Assembly (NCBI RefSeq): GCF_011299595.1
Contig: NZ_CP049867.1
Location: forward strand, 2,790,001 to 2,854,000
DNA length: 64,000 bases
Direction of reading: 5' to 3'
Origin: Nocardioides sp. HDW12B
Lineage (GTDB): Bacteria; Actinomycetota; Actinomycetes; Propionibacteriales; Nocardioidaceae
The notes beneath the pieces are model-generated. The model did no database searches. It saw only the letters and a program-made list of their open reading frames with translations, and was not told the origin of the DNA. The position numbers and the translations under genes are program-made. Shown piece by piece: positions 1 through 8,006 of this stretch; within the stretch, counting starts at the first letter, position 1, and each line of letters starts with the position of its first letter.

Positions 1-10
1 CGGGCCCAAC

Positions 11-1141
11 CTACCGGGGCGGTTCGGTCACGGCGTGGTCGCCGACGAGCAGCGTGGGGGTGACACCGGCCACCACCGACACCCGGACCCGGCTGCCGAC
101 CGGGTGGCGGACGGCGTGCGGCTGCCAGGAGCGGACCTCCCGGCCGGAGGCCAGCGCGACGGTGTGGAGCACGAAGGCCCCGTGGTAGGCCACGGCGGTG
201 ACCGTGCCCGCACCGTCCGGCTCGGCGGTCAGCGCCACCTCGTGGGGACGGAGCACGACCTCGACGTCGACGTCGGCGTCGCCCCAGCCGGGGACGGTCG
301 AGACCACGCCCAGCTCGCAGGTCAGCAGCGCGTCGCGCACGTGGGCCGGCAGGAACACCGCGTCGCCCATGAAGGAGGCGACGAAGCGGGTGGCGGGCCG
401 CTCGAAGACCATCACGGGGGTGTCGGCCTGCTCGACGAGGCCGTCGCGCATCACCACCACGCGGTCGCCCACCGACAGCGCCTCGGTCTGGTCGTGGGTC
501 ACCAGCACCCCGGTGGTCCCGGTGGCGCGCAGCACGGCGACGGTGTCGGCGCGCAGCTGCGCGCGCAGCGTCTCGTCGAGGCTGGAGAAGGGCTCGTCGA
601 GGAGGATGACGGCCGGCCGCGGCGCCAGGGCACGCGCGAGGGCCACCCGCTGCTGCTCGCCCCCGGAGATCTCGTGCGGGTAGCGGTCGGCCAGGGCGCC
701 GAGCCGGGTCAGCGCGAGGACCTCCTCGACCCGGGCGCGGCGTTCGCGTCCCGGCAGCTTGTCGAGGCCGAAGGCGATGTTGCGGCGCACGTCGAGGTGC
801 GGGAAGAGCGCGTGGTCCTGGAAGACGAGACCGACCCGGCGCCGCTCGGGCGGCACCCAGCGGCCGCCGGCCTGCTCCTCGCCGTCGATGCGGATGCTGC
901 CGACGGCGGGCTTCTCCAGCCCCGCGACCAGCCGCAGCAGGGTGGACTTGCCGCAGCCCGAGGGGCCGATGACGGTGAGCAGCTCGCCCGGGCCCGCACT
1001 GAGGGTCAGGCCCGTCACGGCCGGGACCTTGCCGTAGGCCTTGGAGACGTCGGCGATCTCGAGGACGGGCCGCTGGCCCTCGTGGCCGCGGTCGGGCTCG
1101 GTGACGGCCGCCACCTGGGGGGTGGTCAGGGTCGGGGTCAC
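11..1141 (-). CDS. Ferric-iron ABC transporter ATP-binding protein (FbpC-like)
   Basis: This 376-residue protein is the ATPase of an iron(III) importer and powers uptake through the permease encoded just upstream. Walker A (GPSGCGKST, about residues 59-67), the Q-loop, the signature ISGGEQQR (about 158-165) and Walker B (VILLDEP, about 178-184) are all intact. The last 120 residues form a TOBE-like regulatory domain, as in FbpC/PotA ATPases. I chose the GTG at 1141 because it overlaps the permease stop as GTGA, giving translational coupling; an open frame continues upstream but is only a shadow of the permease. It is the last gene of the iron operon that starts at 3942. The substrate (iron) is inferred from the partner lipoprotein and the IdeR box. 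Confidence 0.9.
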   Translation of the reverse strand: MTPTLTTPQVAAVTEPDRGHEGQRPVLEIADVSKAYGKVPAVTGLTLSAGPGELLTVIGPSGCGKSTLLRLVAGLEKPAVGSIRIDGEEQAGGRWVPPERRRVGLVFQDHALFPHLDVRRNIAFGLDKLPGRERRARVEEVLALTRLGALADRYPHEISGGEQQRVALARALAPRPAVILLDEPFSSLDETLRAQLRADTVAVLRATGTTGVLVTHDQTEALSVGDRVVVMRDGLVEQADTPVMVFERPATRFVASFMGDAVFLPAHVRDALLTCELGVVSTVPGWGDADVDVEVVLRPHEVALTAEPDGAGTVTAVAYHGAFVLHTVALASGREVRSWQPHAVRHPVGSRVRVSVVAGVTPTLLVGDHAVTEPPR

Positions 1142-2862
1142 CGGGGCGCCCCCGCCGTCCGGTCCAGCGTGCGACGCTCCCGGCGGAACAGCAGGAAGAC
1201 CGGCACCACCGCCGTCGCCACGATCACCAGCGCCGGGAGAGCCGCCTTCTCCCAGTAGTTCTCCTTCGCCAGCTCGTAGACCCACACCGACACGGTACTG
1301 AACCCGAACGGACGCAGCAGCAGGACCAGCGGCAGCTCCTTGACGGCGTCGACGAGCACCAGCACGAACGCCACGAACACCCCGGACCGCGCCAGCGGCA
1401 GGTGCACCCGGGTCAGCACGCGGCCGGGCCGGGCACCGAGGCTGAGCGCGGAGGCGGTCATCGAGGCCGACACCTTCGTGAGGCTGGCGTCGACGGCCTG
1501 GTAGGCGGGGGCCAGGAAGCGGATGACGTAGGCGTAGAGGACGCCCAGCACCGAGCCGGTGACGAGCAGTCCGGTCCCGTCCTCCGACCCCAGGGCCCGC
1601 ACCACCCGGTCGAGGTCGGCGAAGACGAGCAGCACGCCGATGCCGATGACCGCACCGGGCACGGCGTACCCGAAGGTGGTGACCTGGGCGGCGGCCGGCA
1701 GCAGCCGACCGACCCGGGTCACCCGCTGGGCGTGGGCGACGACGAGCGACAGCAGCACGCAGACCGCGGCCACCGTGACGGCCACCGTGAGGGTGTTGGC
1801 GAGGTACTCGGTGAACCGCGGGTCGACCAGCGCGCCCGACTCGCGCCGCGCCTCGCCGACCGCCCACGCGAGCAGCCGGGCCACCGGCAGCAGGAAGGCC
1901 ACGCTGAGCGCGAGCAGGCATGCGGCCACCGCGGCGCCGGCGCGCCAGCCGGTCAGCGTGACGGTCTCCAGGCCGCGCCCGCGCCCGCCGCGCTGGGTGA
2001 AGCGGGCCCGTCCGCGCAGGCCGCGCTCGGCCACCAGCACGGCCACCGCGAACAGCAGCACCAGCACCGACAGCCGGCTGGCCGAGTCGAAGTCGTAGCC
2101 GCCCTTCCACTGGTTGTAGACGCCGACCGAGATGGTCTGCACGCCGAAGTACTGCACGGTGGCGAAGTCGGTGAGCACCTCCATCGCCACCAGCGCCAGA
2201 CCGGCCGCGAGCGAGGGGCGGGCCAGCGGCAGCACGACCTGGCGCAGCGCACGTCCCCGGGAGGCGCCCAGCGAGCGCGCGGCGTCGTACGTCGTCGCCG
2301 ACTGCTCGGCGAACGCCGCGCGTGCCATCAGGTAGACGTAGGGGAACAGCGTCAGCGTCATCACGACGACCGCGCCGCCGAGCGAGCGCACCGGCGGCAG
2401 CCAGAACCCGTCGCCGAAGACCCCGCGCAGGGCGGTCTGCACGGGACCCGCCTCGTCGAGGGTGGAGAGGAAGACGAAGCCGAGGATGTAGGCCGGCATC
2501 GCCAGCGGCAGCACCAGCATCCACGTGAAGAGGTCGCGCAGCGGGAAGCGCGCGACGGTGACCAGCCAGGCCAGGCCGCCGCCCACGACCAGGGTGCCGA
2601 TCCCGACGCCGCCGATCAGCAGGACCGTGTTGAGCACCATCTCCGGCAGCCGCGCCGGGAAGGCGGTGTCGGCGTCGGCCCGCAGACCGTCGACCACGAC
2701 CGCCAGGATCGGGGCGGCCACCAGGGCGGCGACGAGCAGCGCCGCCAGCACCCACCCGACGCGCCCGCCCGCCCCGCTGCCCGTGGTGCGGCGGGTGCGG
2801 GACGCCGTCGCGCCCGGCCGCCGGCCGGGAGCGACCGGCTGCACCGGGTCGAGCAGGGTCAT
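1138..2862 (-). CDS. Ferric-iron ABC transporter permease, two fused permease domains (FbpB-like)
   Basis: The 574-residue membrane protein carries two consecutive binding-protein-dependent permease domains, the usual FbpB/SfuB arrangement for iron(III) importers. A short basic N-terminus precedes the first hydrophobic helix (about residues 37-60). Each half has roughly six hydrophobic helices and an EAA-like loop: the first contains YDAARSLGASRGRALRQV, the second SASALSLGARPGRVLTRV. These loops contact the ATPase. It lies 30 bases after the lipoprotein gene and overlaps the ATPase gene by four bases. There is no purine-rich ribosome site before the ATG; the 11-bp tandem repeat at 2859-2891 sits there instead, so translation probably depends on coupling. 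Confidence 0.9.
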   Translation of the reverse strand: MTLLDPVQPVAPGRRPGATASRTRRTTGSGAGGRVGWVLAALLVAALVAAPILAVVVDGLRADADTAFPARLPEMVLNTVLLIGGVGIGTLVVGGGLAWLVTVARFPLRDLFTWMLVLPLAMPAYILGFVFLSTLDEAGPVQTALRGVFGDGFWLPPVRSLGGAVVVMTLTLFPYVYLMARAAFAEQSATTYDAARSLGASRGRALRQVVLPLARPSLAAGLALVAMEVLTDFATVQYFGVQTISVGVYNQWKGGYDFDSASRLSVLVLLFAVAVLVAERGLRGRARFTQRGGRGRGLETVTLTGWRAGAAVAACLLALSVAFLLPVARLLAWAVGEARRESGALVDPRFTEYLANTLTVAVTVAAVCVLLSLVVAHAQRVTRVGRLLPAAAQVTTFGYAVPGAVIGIGVLLVFADLDRVVRALGSEDGTGLLVTGSVLGVLYAYVIRFLAPAYQAVDASLTKVSASMTASALSLGARPGRVLTRVHLPLARSGVFVAFVLVLVDAVKELPLVLLLRPFGFSTVSVWVYELAKENYWEKAALPALVIVATAVVPVFLLFRRERRTLDRTAGAPR

Positions 2863-2891
2863 CGGGGGGTCATCGGGAGGTCATCGGGGGG
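2859..2891 (-). repeat. 11-bp tandem repeat (x3) between the lipoprotein stop and the permease start
   Basis: Three consecutive units of TCATCGGG(G/A)GG fill almost the whole gap between the lipoprotein stop (2893) and the permease start (2862). On the coding strand each unit supplies an ATGA, making a chain of two four-codon mini-frames (MTSR-stop, MTPR-stop) whose stops overlap the next ATG. The last ATG is the permease start. No Shine-Dalgarno sequence is visible. Confidence 0.75.
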
Positions 2892-2892
2892 C

Positions 2893-3942
2893 TCACTCGT
2901 AGCCGAGCTCGTCGAGCAAGGCCAGCGCGTCGGCGTTCCGCTCGCCGTAGGCCTCGGCGTCGACGGGCATGGTGGTGAACTCGCCGAAGGCGACGATCTC
3001 GTCGTCGGGGGCGACGTCGGGGTTGACCGGGTACTCGTGGTTGTCGCCGACGAACTCCTCCTGGCCGTCGGTGGCCAGCCACTCCAGCAGGCGCTGCGCG
3101 TCGGCGGCGTCGTCGGCGGTGGAGACCACCCCGGCGCCGGAGATGTTCTCCATGACGCCCTTGCCGTCCTGGCTGGCCCAGTAGAGCTCCACGTTGAGGT
3201 CGGGGTTCTCGTCGAGCTCGCGCGCCAGGTAGTAGTGGTTGACGATCGCCACGTCGCAGGTGCCGGCGTCGACGGCCTCGAGCAGCAGCACGTCGTTGCC
3301 CATCACGTCGACGTCGTTGTCGATCCAGCCCTGCACGATGTCGCGCGCCTCGTCGTCGCCGTACTGGTCCATCAGCGCGGCCACGAGCGACTGGGTGTAG
3401 GCCTCCGAGGAGTCCCGCATGCAGAGCCGTCCGGACCACTGCGGGTCGCCGAGCCCGGCGTAGCTGTTGACCGGGTCGAAGTCCGCGGGGTCGACGTTGT
3501 CGGGGTTGTAGACGAGGGTGCGCTCGCGCCGGGCCAGGCCGAACCAGCTGTTGTCGTCGGCGCGGTAGGCCGCCGGCACCGCCCGCTCGAGCGGTCGGCT
3601 GTCGAGGGGCGCGAGCACGCCCGCCTGGTCGGCGGCGTAGAGGTTGCCGGCGTCGACGGTCACGAAGAGGTCGGCCGGGGAGCCCTCACCCTCGGCCTCG
3701 AGCCGCTGCAGCAGGTCGGCGTCCTCGCCGAAGAGGAAGTCGACCTTCAGGCCGGTGTCCTCCTCGAAGTCCTCGAAGGCCTCCTCGAGGTCGTAGTGGC
3801 GCGCCGAGTAGACCTGGATGTCACCGGGCTCCTCCTCGCCGCCCCCGAAGATGCCGCAGCCGGCGAGGGTGAGCGACAGGGTGAGCCCGGTCAGCGCGGC
3901 GGTGGCGCGGCGAGCCGGGACGAGCGTGCGGGCGGTGCGCAT
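2893..3942 (-). CDS. Ferric-iron-binding lipoprotein of the ABC importer
   Basis: A 349-residue extracytoplasmic solute-binding lipoprotein that captures iron(III) for the permease. The N-terminus has an Arg-rich n-region, a hydrophobic stretch and a lipobox LAGC with the acylated cysteine at residue 29. The body follows the bacterial extracellular solute-binding type (iron/thiamine group): IQVYSARHYDLEEAFEDFEE near the start, an aspartate- and tyrosine-rich middle, and a C-terminal segment typical of FbpA/AfuA proteins. A GGAGG lies 11 bases before the ATG. It is first in a three-gene operon, and an IdeR-type iron box lies 33-51 bases upstream, so expression should rise when iron is scarce. 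Confidence 0.9.
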   Translation of the reverse strand: MRTARTLVPARRATAALTGLTLSLTLAGCGIFGGGEEEPGDIQVYSARHYDLEEAFEDFEEDTGLKVDFLFGEDADLLQRLEAEGEGSPADLFVTVDAGNLYAADQAGVLAPLDSRPLERAVPAAYRADDNSWFGLARRERTLVYNPDNVDPADFDPVNSYAGLGDPQWSGRLCMRDSSEAYTQSLVAALMDQYGDDEARDIVQGWIDNDVDVMGNDVLLLEAVDAGTCDVAIVNHYYLARELDENPDLNVELYWASQDGKGVMENISGAGVVSTADDAADAQRLLEWLATDGQEEFVGDNHEYPVNPDVAPDDEIVAFGEFTTMPVDAEAYGERNADALALLDELGYE

Positions 3943-3974
3943 GCGGGAGGGACCTCCGAGGGGGAAGACATCGG

Positions 3975-3993
3975 TTAGGTGAGCCTAACCTAC
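3975..3993. promoter_or_regulatory. IdeR/DtxR iron box upstream of the iron-transport operon
   Basis: TTAGGTGAGCCTAACCTAC matches the 19-bp DtxR/IdeR consensus TTAGGTTAGSCTAACCTAA at 17 of 19 positions, and the palindromic core is intact. It sits 33-51 bases upstream of the lipoprotein start, where bound iron-loaded IdeR would block transcription. Confidence 0.9.
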
Positions 3994-4029
3994 CCAGGAG
4001 GAGGTGCCCGGCGACGGGGTCGGGAGGGG

Positions 4030-4668
4030 TCAGTTGAGCAGCTTCGAGGCCAGCACGGCGGCCTGCGTGCGGCGCTCGAGCCCCAGCTTGGTGAGGATGC
4101 TGGTGACGTAGTTCTTGACCGTCTTCTCGGCCAGGAAGAGCTGCTCGCCGATCTGGCGGTTGGTCAGGCCCTCGGCGACCAGCTCGAGGATGCGCCGCTC
4201 CTGGGGCGTGAGCGAGCGCAGCTCGGCGGGCTCGTTGGCCCCGCCGTCGCGCAGGCGGTCCAGCACCCGCTGGGTGACGGCCGGGTCGAGCAGCGACTGG
4301 CCGTCGGCGACCTTGCGCACGACGTCGAGCAGGTCGTTGCCCACGATCTGCTTGAGCACGTAGCCCGCGGCGCCGGCCATGATCGCGGCGAAGAGCGCCT
4401 CGTCGTCGTCGTAGCTGGTCAGGATGATGGCGCGGATGGAGGGGTCCACCGAGCGGACCGACCGGCACACGTCGACACCGCTGCCGTCGGGCAGGCGCCC
4501 GTCGAGCACCGCGACGTCGGGACGAAGCGCCGGGATCCGGGCCTCGGCGTCCTTGGCCGACCCGGACTCGCCGACGACCTCGAAGCCCTCCTCGGAGTCG
4601 AAGAGGTCCTTGAGACCTCGGCGCACGACCTCGTGATCGTCGAGCAGGAAGACGCGAACCACGCTCAT
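4030..4668 (-). CDS. LuxR/NarL-family response regulator, DevR/DosR-like
   Basis: This 212-residue regulator has an N-terminal receiver domain and a C-terminal LuxR-type helix-turn-helix. The receiver opens with VRVFLLDDHEVVRRG; the phosphoacceptor is the Asp of AVLDGRLPDGSG (about residue 56), with the conserved Thr/Lys seen in ILTSYDDDEA and GYVLKQI. The HTH contains LTNRQIGEQLFLAEKTVKNYV, then LERRTQAAV. This is the pattern of mycobacterial DevR/DosR, the hypoxia/NO dormancy regulator. I prefer the ATG at 4668: AAGGGA lies ten bases before it but only one base before the alternative ATG at 4677. Its likely kinase, a DevS-like GAF sensor, is encoded at 9339-10967 rather than alongside. Confidence 0.85.
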   Translation of the reverse strand: MSVVRVFLLDDHEVVRRGLKDLFDSEEGFEVVGESGSAKDAEARIPALRPDVAVLDGRLPDGSGVDVCRSVRSVDPSIRAIILTSYDDDEALFAAIMAGAAGYVLKQIVGNDLLDVVRKVADGQSLLDPAVTQRVLDRLRDGGANEPAELRSLTPQERRILELVAEGLTNRQIGEQLFLAEKTVKNYVTSILTKLGLERRTQAAVLASKLLN

Positions 4669-4748
4669 GCCACCCATTTCCCTTCAGGCCCAGTCCGGCC
4701 CGCGTTGACTGCGGCCCATGCTAGCGGCTGGATCGGACACTGCCGGCG

Positions 4749-4787
4749 AAAAAAGACTTCGGGCCGGCCCACCCCTGGACCGGCCCG
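4749..4787 (-). terminator. Rho-independent terminator on the minus strand
   Basis: Read on the minus strand, an 8-bp GC stem (CGGGCCGG / CCGGCCCG, 4780-4787 with 4760-4767, loop of 12) is followed four bases later by six T residues (4754-4749). It would end transcription coming from the TetR gene before the DevR-like gene. Clear T-tracts like this are rare in such a GC-rich window. Confidence 0.7.
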
Positions 4788-4939
4788 CTGTGAGTCTCGT
4801 CGCGCGCTGGGAGAGTCGCACGAGTGACTTTCTTGTGCCCGAAGGCGAGTCACGTCGCCGTGGGAGGTCGGCTTGGTGACATCACCCAGCATGGCGCAGT
4901 TCGCGGCGGCGCGCCCCGTGGCCTCTTTCCCGTGTTGCC

Positions 4940-4953
4940 GGGACGAAGGTCCC
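4940..4953. promoter_or_regulatory. Possible DevR-type box or hairpin in the 306-bp gap 4678-4983
   Basis: GGGACGAAGGTCCC has the GGGAC-N4-GTCCC spacing of the DosR/DevR box core and sits 270 bases upstream of the DevR-like gene. It also lies just past the TetR stop, and adjoining GGTCCC/GGGACC segments (4948-4966) can pair with it, so it may be only a transcript-end hairpin. Apart from this and the terminator at 4749-4787 I see nothing else in the gap. Confidence 0.35.
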
Positions 4954-4983
4954 GGTCGGTGGGACCCCTGGGACCGGTGGTGG

Positions 4984-5601
4984 TCAGCGGGGCGCCGGCA
5001 CCGGCGCGCCGACGACCACGCGCACGACGTCGGAGAGGACCTGCACCGACAGGGCCGGGTCGATGGCCCGCTGCAGCCCCAGCCCGATGCCGAGGCTCAG
5101 CAGGGCGTGGGCGGCCTCGTCGACCGGGATCGGCATGACCAGCCCGTGCCGTGCGCAGGTGTCGCCCAGCACCCGCGCGATCAGGTCGCGGATGGCCTTG
5201 TTGCGCTCCTCCAGGGCCGCCCGCAGCTCCGGCTGGCGGCGGCTCCGGGCGGCGAACTCGGCCTCCAGCGCCGACCAGTCCGGGTCGCCGAGCCGGGCGT
5301 CGGCCCACACGTCGAGCGCGCGCAGCGCGTCCTCCAGCGAGGTGGCGCCCTCGAAGGCGCCGACCACCGCCCGGGCGACCTCGGAGTGGATGACCTCGAG
5401 CACCTCGAGGCACAGCTCGTCCTTGCCCGAGAAGTTGGAGTAGACCGCGCCCTTGGAGAACCCGGCCTCCTCGGCTACCCGCTCGAGCGACGTGGCGGCG
5501 TAACCGTCGGTGAGGAAGAGCTCCCGTGCGGTCTCCACGAGCCGGCGCCGGGTCTGCGCCTGGCTCTCCGAGCGGCGGGTGCGCGTCGCGGGGCGGGTCA
5601 C
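4984..5601 (-). CDS. TetR/AcrR-family transcriptional regulator
   Basis: A 205-residue one-component repressor. The N-terminal TetR helix-turn-helix spans about residues 17-63 (TRRRLVETARELFLTDGY, then SKGAVYSNFSGKDEL), and the remaining all-helical part is the ligand-binding and dimer domain, resembling the TetR_C_6 group. The ligand cannot be read. It is transcribed away from the DUF4393-like gene at 5669, and the 67-bp gap is where an operator would lie, although I see no strong palindrome there. ATG start at 5601, agreeing with the family length. The transcript probably ends at the T-tract terminator at 4749-4787. Confidence 0.85.
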   Translation of the reverse strand: MTRPATRTRRSESQAQTRRRLVETARELFLTDGYAATSLERVAEEAGFSKGAVYSNFSGKDELCLEVLEVIHSEVARAVVGAFEGATSLEDALRALDVWADARLGDPDWSALEAEFAARSRRQPELRAALEERNKAIRDLIARVLGDTCARHGLVMPIPVDEAAHALLSLGIGLGLQRAIDPALSVQVLSDVVRVVVGAPVPAPR

Positions 5602-5668
5602 GGACCCAGCCTAAGCCGATCGACGTCAAACCCACCCGCCACCCGCGGGCCGCGGCTACGGTCGAGAG

Positions 5669-6283
5669 GTGGCCCTGCTGCCCCGCTTCGACGTCTTCTC
5701 CCGCCGCGCGGGACGCGGCGGCGCACCCGCGGACGGACAGGCGGCCGGAGCCGTCGACGGGACCGCAGCCGCGCACCCCGCGGTCCCCCGGCAGGGCGCG
5801 GGACAGCAGCTGCGACGACTCCTCGCGGAGGCCGAGAGCCAGGACGCCGCCGCCGGGCGCGACGCCTGGCTGGCCCGGGCCGTCGAGCACCTGGTGCCCG
5901 ACGAGGCCCGCGTCCTGGCGGTGCTGGCCGCCGAGCCCGACGGCACGCCCGGGCGGGCGCTGGTCCACATCCACTGCATGACCCCGACCGGGCTCAACGG
6001 CGAGTCCCTGCTCGAGAACGTCGTCGGGATCGGCGACGCGGCCCCCCTGGCGCTGCCGCAGCTCGTGCCCTACTACGTGGGACGCCTGCTCGCCCTCGAC
6101 CTCGTGGAGATCGGGCCCGCCGACCCGCGGCTCGAGAACGACTACCCCGCGCTGCTGGCGGACCCGACGGTCCTGGAGGCCCTCACCGCCGCCCGCGCGC
6201 AGGGCCTCACACCCCGCGTCATGCGACACTCGTTGCGGCTCTCGCCGCTCGGGCGCGAGCTCTGGGACCTGCAGGACGCCTGA
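5669..6283 (+). CDS. DUF4393 (Abi-alpha)-like protein, function unknown
   Basis: This 204-residue soluble protein starts at a GTG preceded by GAGAG. The first 45 residues are Ala/Gly-rich and probably disordered. The rest shows VEHLVPDEARVLAVLA, then LPYYVGRL-like LVPYYVGRLLALDLVEIG and a closing LRLSPLGRELWDLQ. That order (a 'PDEARIL' helix, a small winged segment and a C-terminal LSPLGREFW-type motif) resembles the DUF4393/Abi-alpha family, whose molecular function is poorly known. No membrane segment or catalytic motif is visible. It is divergent from the TetR gene, so it is a candidate target of that repressor. The family call is from memory of the motif and only moderately sure. Confidence 0.6.
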   Translation: MALLPRFDVFSRRAGRGGAPADGQAAGAVDGTAAAHPAVPRQGAGQQLRRLLAEAESQDAAAGRDAWLARAVEHLVPDEARVLAVLAAEPDGTPGRALVHIHCMTPTGLNGESLLENVVGIGDAAPLALPQLVPYYVGRLLALDLVEIGPADPRLENDYPALLADPTVLEALTAARAQGLTPRVMRHSLRLSPLGRELWDLQDA

Positions 6284-6300
6284 CCGGCCGATCGGCCGCG

Positions 6301-6324
6301 CGGCGGGGCGGCGGGGCGGCGGGG
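6301..6324. repeat. 8-bp tandem repeat CGGCGGGG x3 between convergent genes
   Basis: Three exact units fill most of the 42-bp gap between the convergent DUF4393-like and thiolase genes. A palindrome GGCCGATCGGCC (6287-6298) just before it could form a small hairpin and act as a two-way terminator. Confidence 0.6.
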
Positions 6325-6325
6325 C

Positions 6326-7531
6326 TCAGCGGGACAGCAGCACCGAGGACCCGTGGCCGAACAGTCCCTGGTTGGCGGTGATCCCGACGCGGGCACCCTC
6401 GACCTGGCGCCCGGTCGCCTGCCCGCGCAGCTGCCAGGTCAGCTCGCACACCTGCGCGAGCGCCTGGGCCGGCACGGCCTCGCCGAAGCACGCCAGCCCG
6501 CCGGAGGGGTTCACCGGCAAACGCCCACCGAGGGCGGTGTCCCCCCGGCGGACGAGCTGCTCGGCCTCCCCCTCGGCACAGAGCCCGAGGTCCTCGTACC
6601 AGTCCAGCTCGAGCGCGGTCGAGAGGTCGTAGACCTCCGCCACGTCGACCTCGTCGGGGCCGATCCCCGCCTCCTCGTAGGCGGCGTGGGCGAGGGACTG
6701 CTTGAAGGTGCGCCCCGGACCCAGGTCCGCGCCGGGGGCCGCTGCGGCTCGGGCGTCGGTGGCGATGTCGGGCATCTCGATGCGGGTCTGCGGGTAGGTC
6801 GGCGTCACCGTGGAGACGGCCCGGACGCGCACCGGACGGTCGACACCCCTCCGGCGGGCGTAGTCGACGCTGGTGAGCAGCACCGCGGCGCCGCCGTCCG
6901 AGGTGGCGCAGATGTCGAGCAGGTGCAGCGGGTCGGCCACCACGGCGGAGGCGAGCACCTCCTCCTCCGTCACCGCCTTGCGGTAGCGGGCGTACGGGTT
7001 GGCCACCCCGGCCGCGGCGTTCTTGACCTTTACCTTCGCGAAGTCCGACGACGTGGCGCCGTAGACGTCCATGCGGCGGCGGGCGTAGAGCGCGAAGTAG
7101 GCCGGGTTGGTCATGCCCAGCAGCCGGAAGCGCAGCCAGTCCGGGTCGTCCCAGCGCTCGCCGGCGTTGGGGGCCAGGAACCCCTTCGGCGTGGTGTCGG
7201 CGCCCACCACGAGCGCCACCTCCGACAGGCCGGCCAGGATCCGGGCCCGGGCGGTGTCGACGGCCTGGGCCCCGGTCGCGCAGGCGGCGTACGACGTCGC
7301 GACGCGGGCCCCGTTCCAGCCGAGGGCCTGGGCGAAGGTCGCGCCGGCGACGTAGCCGGCGTAGCCGTTGCGCACGGTCTCCCCGCCCACGACGAGGTCG
7401 ACGTCGGCCCACGGCACCTCGGCGTCGGCGAGCGCGGCCCGGGCGGCGTGCACGCCGTACTCGGTGAAGGGACGGCCCCACTTGCCCCAGGGGTGCATGC
7501 CCACCCCGAGCACGGCGACGTCGTGGCTCAC
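6326..7531 (-). CDS. Thiolase-superfamily lipid-transfer protein (Ltp-type), steroid/lipid side-chain enzyme
   Basis: A 401-residue thiolase-fold protein related to actinobacterial lipid-transfer proteins and acetyl-CoA acetyltransferases. The N-terminal half keeps the nucleophile-elbow region TSYAACATGAQA with Cys about residue 84. The usual GHPxGA histidine motif is replaced by NPSGGLACFGEAVPA, and the usual C-terminal CxGGG cysteine motif by NQGLFGHGSSVLL. Such loss of thiolase residues is known in Ltp-type aldolases, which act on steroid side-chain CoA thioesters together with a DUF35 protein. Its GTG start overlaps the stop of the DUF35 gene (GTGA), supporting a two-subunit complex. A KstR-like operator lies upstream of the pair. 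The exact substrate is inference. Confidence 0.8.
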   Translation of the reverse strand: MSHDVAVLGVGMHPWGKWGRPFTEYGVHAARAALADAEVPWADVDLVVGGETVRNGYAGYVAGATFAQALGWNGARVATSYAACATGAQAVDTARARILAGLSEVALVVGADTTPKGFLAPNAGERWDDPDWLRFRLLGMTNPAYFALYARRRMDVYGATSSDFAKVKVKNAAAGVANPYARYRKAVTEEEVLASAVVADPLHLLDICATSDGGAAVLLTSVDYARRRGVDRPVRVRAVSTVTPTYPQTRIEMPDIATDARAAAAPGADLGPGRTFKQSLAHAAYEEAGIGPDEVDVAEVYDLSTALELDWYEDLGLCAEGEAEQLVRRGDTALGGRLPVNPSGGLACFGEAVPAQALAQVCELTWQLRGQATGRQVEGARVGITANQGLFGHGSSVLLSR

Positions 7532-7992
7532 CGGTCCCCCTCCGCCGTTCCCGACCCTGCCGGCCCCACCGGCCGCCACCGCCACGTCGTGCGCTCCCCC
7601 GTGTCGTCGACGTAGAGCGTCTCCACGACGAGCTCCACCTCGCTGCCGACCACCACGTCGCGCACGCCGTACCCCTCGGCGAGCTGGCCGAGCACCACCA
7701 GCCCCTCGGGCAGCTCGACGGCGGCGAGCGCGAAGGGGACGTAGGGATCGGTGGCGGGCACGTACGGCGGCGGGGGCTGGTACTGCGCGTCGGTGTAGGA
7801 CCACACCCGGCCCCGGCGCGCGAGCGGGACCGGCTCGAAGCGGTCCCCGGCGCAGTCGGGGCGGCGGCAGAAGCCCCGCCCGTCACGGACGGGCGGGAAC
7901 ACCAGCGTCGCGCACGTCGTGCACCGCGATGCCAGCAGCGCGGGCGACCCCTCGGTGGTGAACCACCCCTCGACGACCGGCGTCGCCACCAT
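7528..7992 (-). CDS. DUF35 OB-fold protein with zinc ribbon, partner of the Ltp thiolase
   Basis: A 154-residue small protein with an N-terminal rubredoxin-like zinc ribbon (CTTC at about residues 24-27, CRRPDC at about 42-47) and a C-terminal OB-fold (GRVWSYTDAQ... YVPFALAAVELPEGLVVLGQL). DUF35 proteins bind acyl-CoA thiolase-like or hydratase-like partners and are often needed for their activity. I chose the ATG at 7992, preceded by GGGAGG at good spacing, over an in-frame start at 8031, which would run into the operator region. It is the first gene of a two-gene unit with the thiolase, overlapping it by four bases. Expression is probably governed by the site at 8007-8020. Confidence 0.85.
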   Translation of the reverse strand: MVATPVVEGWFTTEGSPALLASRCTTCATLVFPPVRDGRGFCRRPDCAGDRFEPVPLARRGRVWSYTDAQYQPPPPYVPATDPYVPFALAAVELPEGLVVLGQLAEGYGVRDVVVGSEVELVVETLYVDDTGERTTWRWRPVGPAGSGTAEGDR

Positions 7993-8006
7993 GCTGCCTC
8001 CCGACC

